Shown here one piece after another: positions 26,836 to 34,906 of a DNA stretch of 64,000 nucleotides. The notes under the pieces are model-generated. The model saw nothing but the letters and a program-made list of their open reading frames with translations, was not told where the DNA came from and did not search any database. The stretch covers positions 2,485,001 to 2,549,000 of the forward strand of contig NZ_JAPENL010000002.1 in the NCBI RefSeq assembly GCF_026342015.1, written 5' to 3'. Position 1 is the first letter of the stretch, and each line of letters starts with the position of its first letter. This stretch comes from Micromonospora lupini. Its GTDB lineage: Bacteria; Actinomycetota; Actinomycetes; Mycobacteriales; Micromonosporaceae. The translations under genes and the position numbers were made by a program.

Positions 26836-27821
26836 CGGGTCGCCACCTGGTCGGGCGTCAGATCGGCCGGCCGCCGCGCTCCGGCCAGGGCGAGGGCCTG
26901 ATCCAGCTCGGTGGTGAGTCGCTCAAGAGCTTCCCGTACGCCCACCGCCCCGCCCGCCGCGAGCCCCCGCACCACCGGACGTCCCACCAGCACCGCCTCC
27001 GCCCCGAGCGCCAGCGCGATCACCACGTCGGTGCCGCAGCGCACGCCCCCGTCGAGCAGCACCGGGATCCGCCCACCCACGGCCGCCACGACCGCGGGCA
27101 GCGCGTCGAGCGTGGGAATGGTCCCGTCGAGCTGTCGTCCACCGTGGTTGGACACGATCACACCGGCGACGCCGTGCTCGACGGCGAGTCGGGCGTCAGC
27201 GGGATGCAGGATGCCCTTGAGCAGGATCGGTAGTGGCGTGACACCGCGCAGCCACGTGATCCGATCCCAGCCCACAGTCGCGTCCATCGCGATCGAGCGC
27301 ACCCGGCCGGTCGCGTCGCGCATGTTCTCGCAGGCGTAGCCGGGCGGCAGGTCCGTGAAGCCGTTGCGCCTGTCACGCTCGCGCCGTCCGAACACCGGGG
27401 AGTCCACTGTCACCACGAGCGCCCGGCAACCCGCCGACTCGGCGCGCTTGACCACGTACTCCGTGAAGTCGAGGTCCGGCTGCGGGTACAGCTGGAACCA
27501 CAGCGTCCCGCCCGCCACCGCGATCTCCTCGACCGGCTGGGTGGCGGCCATGCTGACCACCAGCGCGGTGCCGGCCGCCGCGGCCCCCCGCGCGGTGGCC
27601 GCCTCGCCGTCCGGGTGCGCGAGCCGATGGAAGGCCGTCGGAGCGACCAGGACCGGCGCGGCCAGCGACGTGCCGGCCACGGAGGCCCGCAGGTCCCGCT
27701 CGCCGGTCCCCCGCAGCACCCGTGGCACGATCCACCGTCGCTCGAAGGCCCGCTCGTTGGCGGCCAGGGTGCGCTCCCGCCCGGCCCCACCCTCGAAGAA
27801 GTCCTGGTGAACCGGGTCCAT
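26832..27821 (-). CDS. FMN-dependent alpha-hydroxyacid oxidase (hydroxymandelate/lactate oxidase type)
   Basis: The 329-residue protein matches the FMN-dependent alpha-hydroxyacid dehydrogenase/oxidase family, which oxidises (S)-2-hydroxyacids to 2-oxoacids. It shows FFEGGAGRERTLAANERAF, the APTAFHRLAHPDGE loop, WFQLYPQPD, VTVDSPVFGRRERDRRNGF, PILLKGIL and the catalytic SNHGGRQLDG with His226. It is about 25-30 residues shorter at the N-terminus than typical members, because the ATG lies 1 nt after the FOXRED2-like gene stop. The usual active-site Tyr near the N-terminus appears to be Phe. In a tyrosine-derived pathway a 4-hydroxymandelate-type substrate is conceivable. The start is fixed by context, not by a strong ribosome site. 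Confidence 0.85.
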   Translation of the reverse strand: MDPVHQDFFEGGAGRERTLAANERAFERRWIVPRVLRGTGERDLRASVAGTSLAAPVLVAPTAFHRLAHPDGEAATARGAAAAGTALVVSMAATQPVEEIAVAGGTLWFQLYPQPDLDFTEYVVKRAESAGCRALVVTVDSPVFGRRERDRRNGFTDLPPGYACENMRDATGRVRSIAMDATVGWDRITWLRGVTPLPILLKGILHPADARLAVEHGVAGVIVSNHGGRQLDGTIPTLDALPAVVAAVGGRIPVLLDGGVRCGTDVVIALALGAEAVLVGRPVVRGLAAGGAVGVREALERLTTELDQALALAGARRPADLTPDQVATR

Positions 27822-27822
27822 G

Positions 27823-29388
27823 TCAGCCCTCGGCGCCGGCGAGGCAGCGACCCAGGAACTCCTGCAACGGCCGTACGTGGACGTCCGGCCGGTCCCACCG
27901 GTTCTCCAGGTTCTCGGCGAGGTGGTGCGTGCTGATCAGCCGGCCGTCGCGGTGGTAACGGACGACCGGGTGCAGGTACGCCGCGTCGTGCGCCTGCCCC
28001 ACGACGTCCTGGGCCACGCGGGACACGGTGATGTCGAACGGGTCGACCTGGTCGTGGTCGGGCCCGTACTCGAGAGTGATCACGAAAGCCTGGTCATGGT
28101 CGTGTTCGGCGGTGCGGAGGCCCGTCGCCACGAAGTAGGCCACCGGTACCTCCTCGTGGTAGCGGGCCTCGGGTCCGGCGACGGTGAGCACGTCGGCGAT
28201 GAACCCGAACTGCTGCCACAGGGCCGAGCTGCGGTTGACCCGCTCGATGGCAGCCGCGGTCATGGCCGCCGGCTCGACGGCGAGCGTGTCGAACGGCCAG
28301 GCCGTGGCGTCGTAGCGGCGGGACAGGATCCTGTGCAGTGCGCGCACGGCGTAGCGGAAACCGTGCACGAAACCGCTCGTGGACTTCTTGAAGTCGCGCT
28401 GCTGGGAGATCGTCCCGGCGAAGAACAGCCCCGGGACGTTCACCGACTCCCATGCCTCGGTCTGTGCCGGGAACCGGTCTGAGATGGCGAGCTGCGGCCG
28501 CGCCGAGGAGTCGAAGATCGAGTCGTCGAAACGGAATCCCGTACACGCCAGCACCCGGTCGTAATGCAGTTCCTTCACGACCTCGTTCGCCCGCGAGAAG
28601 CTGAACGCGACCTTGTAGCCCGTGCCGTCGCGCTCGATGCTCTTGATCGTGCCGTCGAGGATCGCGTTTGCCGACTTGAGCTGGTAGGTGTCGAGGAAGT
28701 TGTTGTTCACCGCGCGCAGGTGCCCGACGTAGTGGGTGCGCCACGCCATCCGGACCGAGCTGGGCCCCGCGACGTGGATCAGTGTCGTGGTCTCCATGAG
28801 GTTCTCGGCGGTCTCGAAGGCCGAGTTGCCCTTGCCGATGATCAGCACCTTCTGGTCGAGGTAGTCCCGTGGCTCGACGCTCATCACGTCGTACCCCTCG
28901 GCCAGTTCGAACCCCGCGATGTCCGGCTCGTAGGTCTTCGACACGCCGGTGGCGACGATCACCGCGCGGGCCTCCCAGCGCCGATCGCCGGCCTCGACCG
29001 TGAACACGTCGTCGTGCTTGGACACACGCGTCACCCGGGTGTCGTAACTGACCTTGACGCCGGTCTTCGCCGCGAAGTCGGCGAGGTAGCGCACCATCAC
29101 GTCGGCGTCCGGGAAGTACCGCTCGGTGTACTGGGTGAACAGCAGCGCCGGGTCGTCGGTGAGCAGGGAGTTCCAGTCGAGCCGCAGATTCAGCTCGGGA
29201 TCGTCCGTGCCCGTGTGTGGCTTGTTGATCGAGATGAGTTGGCGGTGCCGCGGATAGGTGGCGAAGAACGCCCCCGGCCCGTCGGCGCCCTCCAGCACCA
29301 CATAGTCACGCTTGCCCTCGGCCTCGAGCAGGGCGGCGAGTTGAAGGCCGGCTGGACCGGCTCCGATGATCAGGTAATCAAGCGTCAC
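27823..29388 (-). CDS. FOXRED2-like FAD/NAD(P)-binding oxidoreductase, copy 1
   Basis: The protein of about 521 residues has an N-terminal FAD-binding Rossmann motif LIIGAGPAGLQLAALL and a second NAD(P) motif VLIIGKGNSAFETAENL near residue 180. The family marker YPRHRQLISINKPHTG is followed by NLRLDWNSLLTDDPALLF, both shared with animal FOXRED2 and bacterial Pyr_redox_3 flavoproteins. It could act as a monooxygenase or as an oxidoreductase; substrate unknown. A second, clearly homologous copy is encoded divergently at 30955-32493. I chose the GTG at 29386-29388 because it aligns with the start of copy 2 (VTLDYLIIG against MTHDCLIIG); a GTG at 29397 is an alternative. It overlaps the lyase gene end. 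Confidence 0.8.
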   Translation of the reverse strand: MTLDYLIIGAGPAGLQLAALLEAEGKRDYVVLEGADGPGAFFATYPRHRQLISINKPHTGTDDPELNLRLDWNSLLTDDPALLFTQYTERYFPDADVMVRYLADFAAKTGVKVSYDTRVTRVSKHDDVFTVEAGDRRWEARAVIVATGVSKTYEPDIAGFELAEGYDVMSVEPRDYLDQKVLIIGKGNSAFETAENLMETTTLIHVAGPSSVRMAWRTHYVGHLRAVNNNFLDTYQLKSANAILDGTIKSIERDGTGYKVAFSFSRANEVVKELHYDRVLACTGFRFDDSIFDSSARPQLAISDRFPAQTEAWESVNVPGLFFAGTISQQRDFKKSTSGFVHGFRYAVRALHRILSRRYDATAWPFDTLAVEPAAMTAAAIERVNRSSALWQQFGFIADVLTVAGPEARYHEEVPVAYFVATGLRTAEHDHDQAFVITLEYGPDHDQVDPFDITVSRVAQDVVGQAHDAAYLHPVVRYHRDGRLISTHHLAENLENRWDRPDVHVRPLQEFLGRCLAGAEG

Positions 29389-30892
29389 GGCGCTCACCGT
29401 ACGAGCCGGAAATCAGAGAGATTTCAAGCTCTTCCAGAATCGCGGCAGCCCTTCGCACGTCGGAGTCGAGAGGTCGGTCCGGGTCGATCGGGGGGATCTC
29501 CTCCAGGGCTCGGAGGGTGCGGTCACAGCCCGCCGCCGTGGGCCGGCGCGCGCCCACGTGCACCGCCTGGCGCAGCCCGAGCCCGAGCGACCCGGTGATC
29601 AGGCGCAGCAGCTCCGCCTGGTCCAGGGCGCGCAGAGCAGCCTGCGTGCCGAGCGGGATGACGTCCTGGTTGTGCAGGTTGGTGGGGAGGCTCTGCAGGC
29701 TTGCGGGCACACAGTCGCGCCTGATCTCGGTGATGAGCGCGGTCGACGCGAGCTGTACGCCCTGCAGCCCGTGCTGCTGACCTGGCCCCGCCGCGAGCAT
29801 CGGCGGCAGTCCGCCGTTGCGTACCGGATCCACGAGCAGGTCGAGTTGGCGCTCGGCGAGGTTGCCGACCTGGGCGATCACCATGGACAGGACGTCGGCG
29901 GCGAACGCGGCGGGTTGGCCGAAGAAGTTGCCACCGTGCACGACCTTGTCGTCGGCGGGGAAGAAGAGGGGGTTGTCGCTCACCCCGCCGAGGTCCGCCG
30001 ACACGACGCCGTCGACATAGCGCAGGGCGTCCTCGGCCGCTCCGAGTAGCTGCGGCGCGCAGCGGATGCTGTAGGGCTCCTGCAACGCTCTCGTGCCGGA
30101 CTTCCGCAGGCCGGCGGAGGTCGCCCGCATCGTGGCGCCGACCCCGACGGCGCCCGGGTGACCGTAGGCGTCGAGGAGGGCGGGATCGAGAAACTGCGGA
30201 TCGCAGCCGAGCAGGTCCGCGAGCAGGCAGGTCAACGTCTGCACCACGCGGTGCGAGGTGCGGACCCGGCCCAGGGCGAGGGCCAGCGCCGCAGTGGTGA
30301 GCGACGTGCCGTTGACAAGCGCGAGCGCATCCCGGCCGTCGAGCGGCAGCGGCTCCAGACCGGCCTTCGTCAGGGCATCCCCGGCGGGCATCCGGACGCC
30401 GTCCAGGTAGGCGTGCCCGCGACCGCGCAACGCCTGAGCGGCGGCACCGAGCGGGATCAGGTCACCGCTGGCTCCCACCGAGCCGAGCCTGGGCATCGCC
30501 GGCGTGAACGTCGTGCCAAGCATGGCCGCGAGCGCGTCGATCACGTGCGGCGAGACCCCCGACGCGCCCCGGGCCAGGGACCAGGCGCGGACCAGCAGCG
30601 TCGCGCGCACGACATCCGGGGCGAGGTCCGGGCCCTGGCCCGCCCCGAGGTGGGCGAGGGTGTTGTCGGCCTGGTCGCGCTGGTCGGCTCGGCCCGCGTA
30701 GCCGACGAGCGCCCCGAAGCCGGTGGTGGCACCGTAGATCGCCCGGTCGTCGCCGAGCGCCTTGCCGAGAAATGTGCGGCCGGTGGCCACCCGATCGCGC
30801 ACCTCCTCGCCGACCACGACCGTGACCGGGCCTGCGGCGACGCGCAGGTCGGCGAGGCGCAGGGGTGCTGCCAAATCCACCTCAATCGTCAT
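29378..30892 (-). CDS. MIO-type aromatic amino acid ammonia-lyase (tyrosine-lyase-like)
   Basis: The 504-residue protein belongs to the HAL/PAL/TAL family, which uses an autocatalytic MIO group formed from Ala-Ser-Gly. The triad is Ala141-Ser142-Gly143 in GSVGASGDLIPLG, and catalytic Tyr53 lies in IYGATTGFG. The selectivity pair reads His81-Leu82 in NTLAHLGAGQG. That matches tyrosine ammonia-lyase (His-Leu), not histidine lyase (Ser-His) or phenylalanine lyase (Phe-Leu). Product would be p-coumarate, or a beta-amino acid if it is an aminomutase. The ATG at 30890-30892 follows a TAGCAT -10 by 8 nt with no ribosome site. It heads the leftward operon. Confidence 0.88.
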   Translation of the reverse strand: MTIEVDLAAPLRLADLRVAAGPVTVVVGEEVRDRVATGRTFLGKALGDDRAIYGATTGFGALVGYAGRADQRDQADNTLAHLGAGQGPDLAPDVVRATLLVRAWSLARGASGVSPHVIDALAAMLGTTFTPAMPRLGSVGASGDLIPLGAAAQALRGRGHAYLDGVRMPAGDALTKAGLEPLPLDGRDALALVNGTSLTTAALALALGRVRTSHRVVQTLTCLLADLLGCDPQFLDPALLDAYGHPGAVGVGATMRATSAGLRKSGTRALQEPYSIRCAPQLLGAAEDALRYVDGVVSADLGGVSDNPLFFPADDKVVHGGNFFGQPAAFAADVLSMVIAQVGNLAERQLDLLVDPVRNGGLPPMLAAGPGQQHGLQGVQLASTALITEIRRDCVPASLQSLPTNLHNQDVIPLGTQAALRALDQAELLRLITGSLGLGLRQAVHVGARRPTAAGCDRTLRALEEIPPIDPDRPLDSDVRRAAAILEELEISLISGSYGERRDA

Positions 30893-30900
30893 GAGAGCGG

Positions 30901-30948
30901 ATGCTAGAGGCAATTTCTCAGAGCGCTCTGAAATTGCCTCAGTAAATT
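30901..30948. promoter_or_regulatory. Divergent promoter/operator region of the lyase cluster
   Basis: A perfect 14-bp palindrome TCAGAGCGCTCTGA at 30918-30931 lies inside a wider inverted repeat (GAGGCAATTT at 30907-30916, AAATTGCCTC at 30931-30940). On the left the minus-strand -10 TAGCAT (30906-30901) ends 8 nt before the lyase ATG. On the right TAAATT (30943-30948) ends 6 nt before the flavoprotein ATG at 30955. The palindrome covers the expected -35 positions of both promoters, so one repressor could control both arms. Its size and symmetry suit a TetR-like protein, but no such gene lies in the cluster. Confidence 0.7.
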
Positions 30949-30954
30949 GCGGCC

Positions 30955-32493
30955 ATGACGCACGATTGCCTGATCATCGGAGCCGGGCCGGCAGGCCTGC
31001 AGCTCGCGGCCCTGCTCAAGCGCGACGGTCACGACTACGTGGTGCTGGAGGGCGGCCCACGGGCTGGCACATTCTTCGAGACCTATCCACGGCATCGCCA
31101 GTTGATCTCGATCAACAAGGTGTGGACCGGGTCGGAGGACCCGGAATTCAATCTACGGTCGGACTGGAACTCGCTGTTGACCGACGATCCGGCGCTGCTC
31201 TTCAAGAACTACAGCACACGCTACTTCCCCGCCGCGGGCGATCTCGTGCGTTATCTCGCCGACTTCGCGCGGGGTCTGAACGTCCTTTACGACACCCGGG
31301 TGACCTCTGTGTCGAAGGCCGACGACGTGTTCACCGTGCAGGCCGGCGACAGGAGTTGGGAGGCCCGGAGAGTAGTCGTCGCCACAGGCGTCTCCGACCT
31401 GTACGTGCCGCCGATCGAGGGTGCTCACCTGGCCGAGCGGTACGACACAGTCAGCGTCGAACCCGCCGACTTCGTCAATCAGCGCGTGTTGATCATCGGT
31501 AAGGGCAACTCGGCCTTCGAGACCGCTGACGCGCTCATCGAGACCGCCGCCACGATTCACGTCGCCGGGCCCCACTCCATCAAGCTGGCCTGGCAATCCC
31601 ATTACGTCGGGCACCTGCGCGCGGTGAACAACAACTTCCTGGACACCTATCAGCTCAAGTCACAGAACGCCGTCCTGGACGGCACTGTGGAGCAGATCAG
31701 CCAGCGGGAGGGTGGCGGGTTCCGGGTGCTTTTCCGGTACGCCCGGACTGTCGAGAATCTGCGCGAACTCGAGTACGACCGGGTCATCCTCTGCACCGGA
31801 TTCCGCTTCGACGCGTCCATCTTTGCCGAGTCCGCCCGGCCGGAGCTGGTCATCAAGGATCGGTTCCCGGCACAGACGCCGGCCTTCGAGTCGGTGAACG
31901 TCCCCGGTCTCTATTTCGCCGGCACCCTCAGCCAGCAGCGTGATTTCAAGAAGTCCACGAACGGCTTCATCCACGGCTTCCGCTATGCCACCCGCGCCCT
32001 GCACCACATCCTCCGCGAGCGGCACCACGGGCAGCCCTGGCCGTCCCGACAGATCGCCCCGACACCGGAGGCGATCGCCGATTCGATCATCACCCGGATC
32101 ACCGTGACCTCGGCGCTGTGGCAGCAGTTCGCGGTGCTCGGCGATGTCATCACGGTCGAGGGCGAAACCGCCTGCTACCGCGAGGAGGTGCCTGTCGCCC
32201 ATCTGCGGGACGCCGAGCCGGACGTGTTCGCGTTCCTGATCACCCTGGAGTACGGCCCCGACCACGACCAGGTCGACCCGTTCGACATCAGCGTGCCGCG
32301 TCCGGCCGAGAACGACGCGAACGCCGCGCACGACGCCAGCTACCTCCACCCCGTCGTGCGGGTGCTGCGCGACGGGCAGATCGTCGCCGTGCACCACCTG
32401 GCGGAGAACCTGGAGAACAACTGGGACCTGCCGACAGTGCATCGGCAGCCCCTCGAGGTCTTCGTCAAGGGCGTCCTCGCCGATGCCCGCTGA
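30955..32493 (+). CDS. FOXRED2-like FAD/NAD(P)-binding oxidoreductase, copy 2
   Basis: The 512-residue flavoprotein parallels copy 1 through its whole length. It has LIIGAGPAGLQLAALLKRDG, YPRHRQLISINKVWTG, VLIIGKGNSAFETADALIE near residue 180, WQSHYVGHLRAVNNNFLDTY and a C-terminal NLENNWDLPTVHRQPLEVFV. By eye a large majority of the first 350 residues agree, so the pair arose by duplication, but they sit in opposite operons. Copy 2 could work on a related substrate or the copies could form a heteromer; neither is shown. The ATG at 30955 has a TAAATT hexamer 6 nt upstream and no ribosome site. The ligase gene overlaps its end by 11 nt. Confidence 0.85.
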   Translation: MTHDCLIIGAGPAGLQLAALLKRDGHDYVVLEGGPRAGTFFETYPRHRQLISINKVWTGSEDPEFNLRSDWNSLLTDDPALLFKNYSTRYFPAAGDLVRYLADFARGLNVLYDTRVTSVSKADDVFTVQAGDRSWEARRVVVATGVSDLYVPPIEGAHLAERYDTVSVEPADFVNQRVLIIGKGNSAFETADALIETAATIHVAGPHSIKLAWQSHYVGHLRAVNNNFLDTYQLKSQNAVLDGTVEQISQREGGGFRVLFRYARTVENLRELEYDRVILCTGFRFDASIFAESARPELVIKDRFPAQTPAFESVNVPGLYFAGTLSQQRDFKKSTNGFIHGFRYATRALHHILRERHHGQPWPSRQIAPTPEAIADSIITRITVTSALWQQFAVLGDVITVEGETACYREEVPVAHLRDAEPDVFAFLITLEYGPDHDQVDPFDISVPRPAENDANAAHDASYLHPVVRVLRDGQIVAVHHLAENLENNWDLPTVHRQPLEVFVKGVLADAR

Positions 32494-33865
32494 CGTCTGG
32501 CCGCAGCCCGTCCTCGACCTCCTGGCAGCCGGCGGGGACCGGCCGGTCTTCGAGGACGGACCGATCGTCACGACCGCCGCGGAGATGGCGGGTCTGATCC
32601 GGCGCATCGCCGCCGGGCTGCGCTCGTCGGGCGCGGGACCCGGAGTGGGTGTCACGCTCGACCTGCCGGTCACCGCCGCCGCCTTCGCCGCCACGATGGC
32701 CGCCTTCGCCGTCGGGGCGCGGGTGTCCGGGTGGCGTGCCGACCTGAGCCCGGCACAGCTCTCCGGCTCGCTCGTGGTCGACTCGGCTCGGCTTGCCTCG
32801 CTCGCCGCGCATCCCGACGACGGGCTGGCACTTGTCGCAGCGGGACGGGCCGAGGATCCCGCGCGGATCATCTGGACCAGTGGCAGCACGGGGACGCCGA
32901 AGGGCGCGGTGCAGACCTACGCGGCAATGTCGGCGGCCTGGGCCCCGTACCCGGACCGGTGGCCCCCGGCCGTCGCCGAACTGGCCACCCGGTTGCGGCG
33001 CTACCTGGTCTTCGGCTCGCTCGCCAGTCAGGTGATGCTTGAGTACGGCGTCCTCGCCCTCGCGGCGGGCGGCACCCTCGTCGTGGCGCCCCGGCCGGTC
33101 TTCCCTGCTGCCCTGGCCGAACACCGGGCCACGGCGAGCGTGATCACCGTCGGTAAGCTGCACCAGCTGATCCGGGACCAGCGCGCCAACCCGGTGGACC
33201 TGCCTCACCTGCGGGCGCTGATGGTCTCCGGGTCGCCACTCGCGCCGGGTCGCCTGGCGGAGGCGCTCGACGTGCTGGGCCCGGTGCTCTTCCACGGTTA
33301 CGGGCAGACCGAAACGTCGATGATCGCCATGGTGACCCCCGCCGAGATGACTGCCGACGTGGCCACACTCGCCACTGTCGGTCGTCCGGCAGTGGACGTC
33401 TCCCTTCGCGACGGGGAGATCTATGTCCGCACACCCGCGCAGGCATCCTCGTACTGGCAGGACCCGGACGAGTCGGCCGAGGTGTTCGTGGACGGCTGGG
33501 TGCGTACCCGTGACCTGGGGGAGTTCGGCGTCGACGGATACCTGCGGCTGTGCGGGCGGGTGCGGGACGTGATCATCGTCAACGCGCAGATCGTCCACGC
33601 CGGGCCGGTGGAGCGGGCACTCGCCGCCGATGCCGCGGTCGCCGAGGCGTACGTCGTCGGGGGTCCGGACGAGACGACAGGTGAGGCCGTGCACGCGTAC
33701 GTGGTGCCGGTGGCCGGGAGAACGCCCGACCCGGACGTGTTGCGCAAGCTGGTGGCCGCACAGGTCAACGATCTCGCGGTGCCGCGAACCGTCACGGTCA
33801 TCGATCGGGTCCCGCTCGCGCCCAGCGGCAAACCGGACAAGAACCAACTCCTGCAAGCTCGATGA
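32483..33865 (+). CDS. AMP-forming acyl-CoA synthetase/ligase (ANL superfamily)
   Basis: The 460-residue protein activates a carboxylic acid as an acyl-AMP, usually for transfer to CoA or a carrier protein. It has the P-loop IIWTSGSTGTPKGAVQT, a HGYGQTETSMIAM segment, the hinge motif RTRDLGEFGVDGYLRLCGRVRDVI, and the C-terminal lysine in PSGKPDKNQLL. It is shorter than typical 4-coumarate-CoA ligases of about 540 residues, mainly in the N-terminal domain. Given the upstream lyase, a cinnamic- or coumaric-type acid is the likely substrate, by inference. The ATG lies inside the end of the flavoprotein gene, so translation is coupled. Confidence 0.85.
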   Translation: MPADVWPQPVLDLLAAGGDRPVFEDGPIVTTAAEMAGLIRRIAAGLRSSGAGPGVGVTLDLPVTAAAFAATMAAFAVGARVSGWRADLSPAQLSGSLVVDSARLASLAAHPDDGLALVAAGRAEDPARIIWTSGSTGTPKGAVQTYAAMSAAWAPYPDRWPPAVAELATRLRRYLVFGSLASQVMLEYGVLALAAGGTLVVAPRPVFPAALAEHRATASVITVGKLHQLIRDQRANPVDLPHLRALMVSGSPLAPGRLAEALDVLGPVLFHGYGQTETSMIAMVTPAEMTADVATLATVGRPAVDVSLRDGEIYVRTPAQASSYWQDPDESAEVFVDGWVRTRDLGEFGVDGYLRLCGRVRDVIIVNAQIVHAGPVERALAADAAVAEAYVVGGPDETTGEAVHAYVVPVAGRTPDPDVLRKLVAAQVNDLAVPRTVTVIDRVPLAPSGKPDKNQLLQAR

Positions 33866-33966
33866 CGGTGAGCCGGTATCGAAACGTCGCCCGCCGCGCG
33901 ATTCCCGGGCCCGCGTGTCGAACCTTTGGCGTCCCGCGTCCGTACCACTGCGCGGGAGGTCAAGCC

Positions 33967-34878
33967 ATGAGCGTGCGTCGAGTGCTCGCCGCTGTGCTGG
34001 TCGCCGTGGCGGCCGCGCCGCTTGGCGCGGCGCCCGCCTGGGCGCACGGTGCCCCCACCGACCCGATCAGCCGGGCGGCGGCCTGCGGGCCCGAGGGCCG
34101 GCACGCGGCCGGTGCGGCCTGCAAGGCGGCGGTGGCGGCGGGCGCGGCGGTACGGGAGTGGGACAACGTACGCGTCGCTGCCATCAACGGTCGGGACCGG
34201 GAACGCATCCCGGACGGCGAACTGTGCAGCGGTGGGCTGTCGGCGTACCGGGGTCTGGACCTGCCCCGCACCGACTGGCCGAGCACCGAGTTGACCCCGG
34301 GCGCGACGTTCACCTTCCGCTACCGGACGACGATCGAGCACCGGGGCACCTTCCGGCTCTACGTCACCAAGCCCGACTACGACCCCCGCAAGCGGCTGAC
34401 CTGGGCGGATCTGGAGTCTCGTCCGTTTCTGACCCGAACCGACCCGCCGGTGCGCGGCGGGGCGTACCAGTTGGCGGGCCGACTGCCGGTGGGCCGCAGC
34501 GGCAGGCACCTGATCTACACGATCTGGCAGAACTCGAACACCCCGGACACCTACTACTCCTGCTCGGATGTCGTGTTCCCGAAGGCGCGAAGCGCCGCGA
34601 CGAAGAGCGCGACGAAGGCGGCCCCGGCTGCTCCGCGTACCGCCGCGGGCAAGCCGGCTGCCACCGACCCGGCGGCGGTGGTGGCGGCGGCCGACCCGGG
34701 CGTGCCTGTGGCGTCGGTGACCGACCTCGGCGCGCGATGGCAGGTGCTGGCCGGTGCCGCCGTCGTGCTGGTCCTGGCGCTTGTCGGCGTGGGCCGGCGG
34801 CGTCGCGGCCCGGCAGCGCCTGTGGGACGGCAGTGCGAGGTCCGCAACCACCGGGCCGGGCGGCGCCGGATCTGGTGA
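33967..34878 (+). CDS. Membrane-tethered lytic polysaccharide monooxygenase (AA10)
   Basis: Copper-dependent LPMOs of family AA10 oxidatively cleave chitin or cellulose. The 303-residue precursor has a signal peptide ending ...APAWA, after which mature His1 begins HGAPTDPISRAAACG. This N-terminal His plus a second His in TTIEHRGTFRLYVTKPDYDP would form the histidine brace, and Tyr-rich C-terminal strands complete the domain. Unusually, a 70-residue Ala/Pro/Thr linker leads to a single membrane helix (WQVLAGAAVVLVLALVGVG), followed by RRRR and a basic tail, so the enzyme may stay anchored. The ATG at 33967 has GGGAGG upstream; the open frame from 33862 is non-coding lead. Confidence 0.85.
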   Translation: MSVRRVLAAVLVAVAAAPLGAAPAWAHGAPTDPISRAAACGPEGRHAAGAACKAAVAAGAAVREWDNVRVAAINGRDRERIPDGELCSGGLSAYRGLDLPRTDWPSTELTPGATFTFRYRTTIEHRGTFRLYVTKPDYDPRKRLTWADLESRPFLTRTDPPVRGGAYQLAGRLPVGRSGRHLIYTIWQNSNTPDTYYSCSDVVFPKARSAATKSATKAAPAAPRTAAGKPAATDPAAVVAAADPGVPVASVTDLGARWQVLAGAAVVLVLALVGVGRRRRGPAAPVGRQCEVRNHRAGRRRIW

Positions 34879-34893
34879 TCCGGGACGCCGCCC
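34858..34893. terminator. Bidirectional terminator between convergent genes
   Basis: GGGCGGCG.. and ..CGCCGCCC arms with a two-base bulge surround a TGGT loop, overlapping the 3' end of the LPMO gene and lying downstream of the aldo/keto reductase gene. Confidence 0.5.
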
Positions 34894-34906
34894 GACCCGG
34901 CGACGC

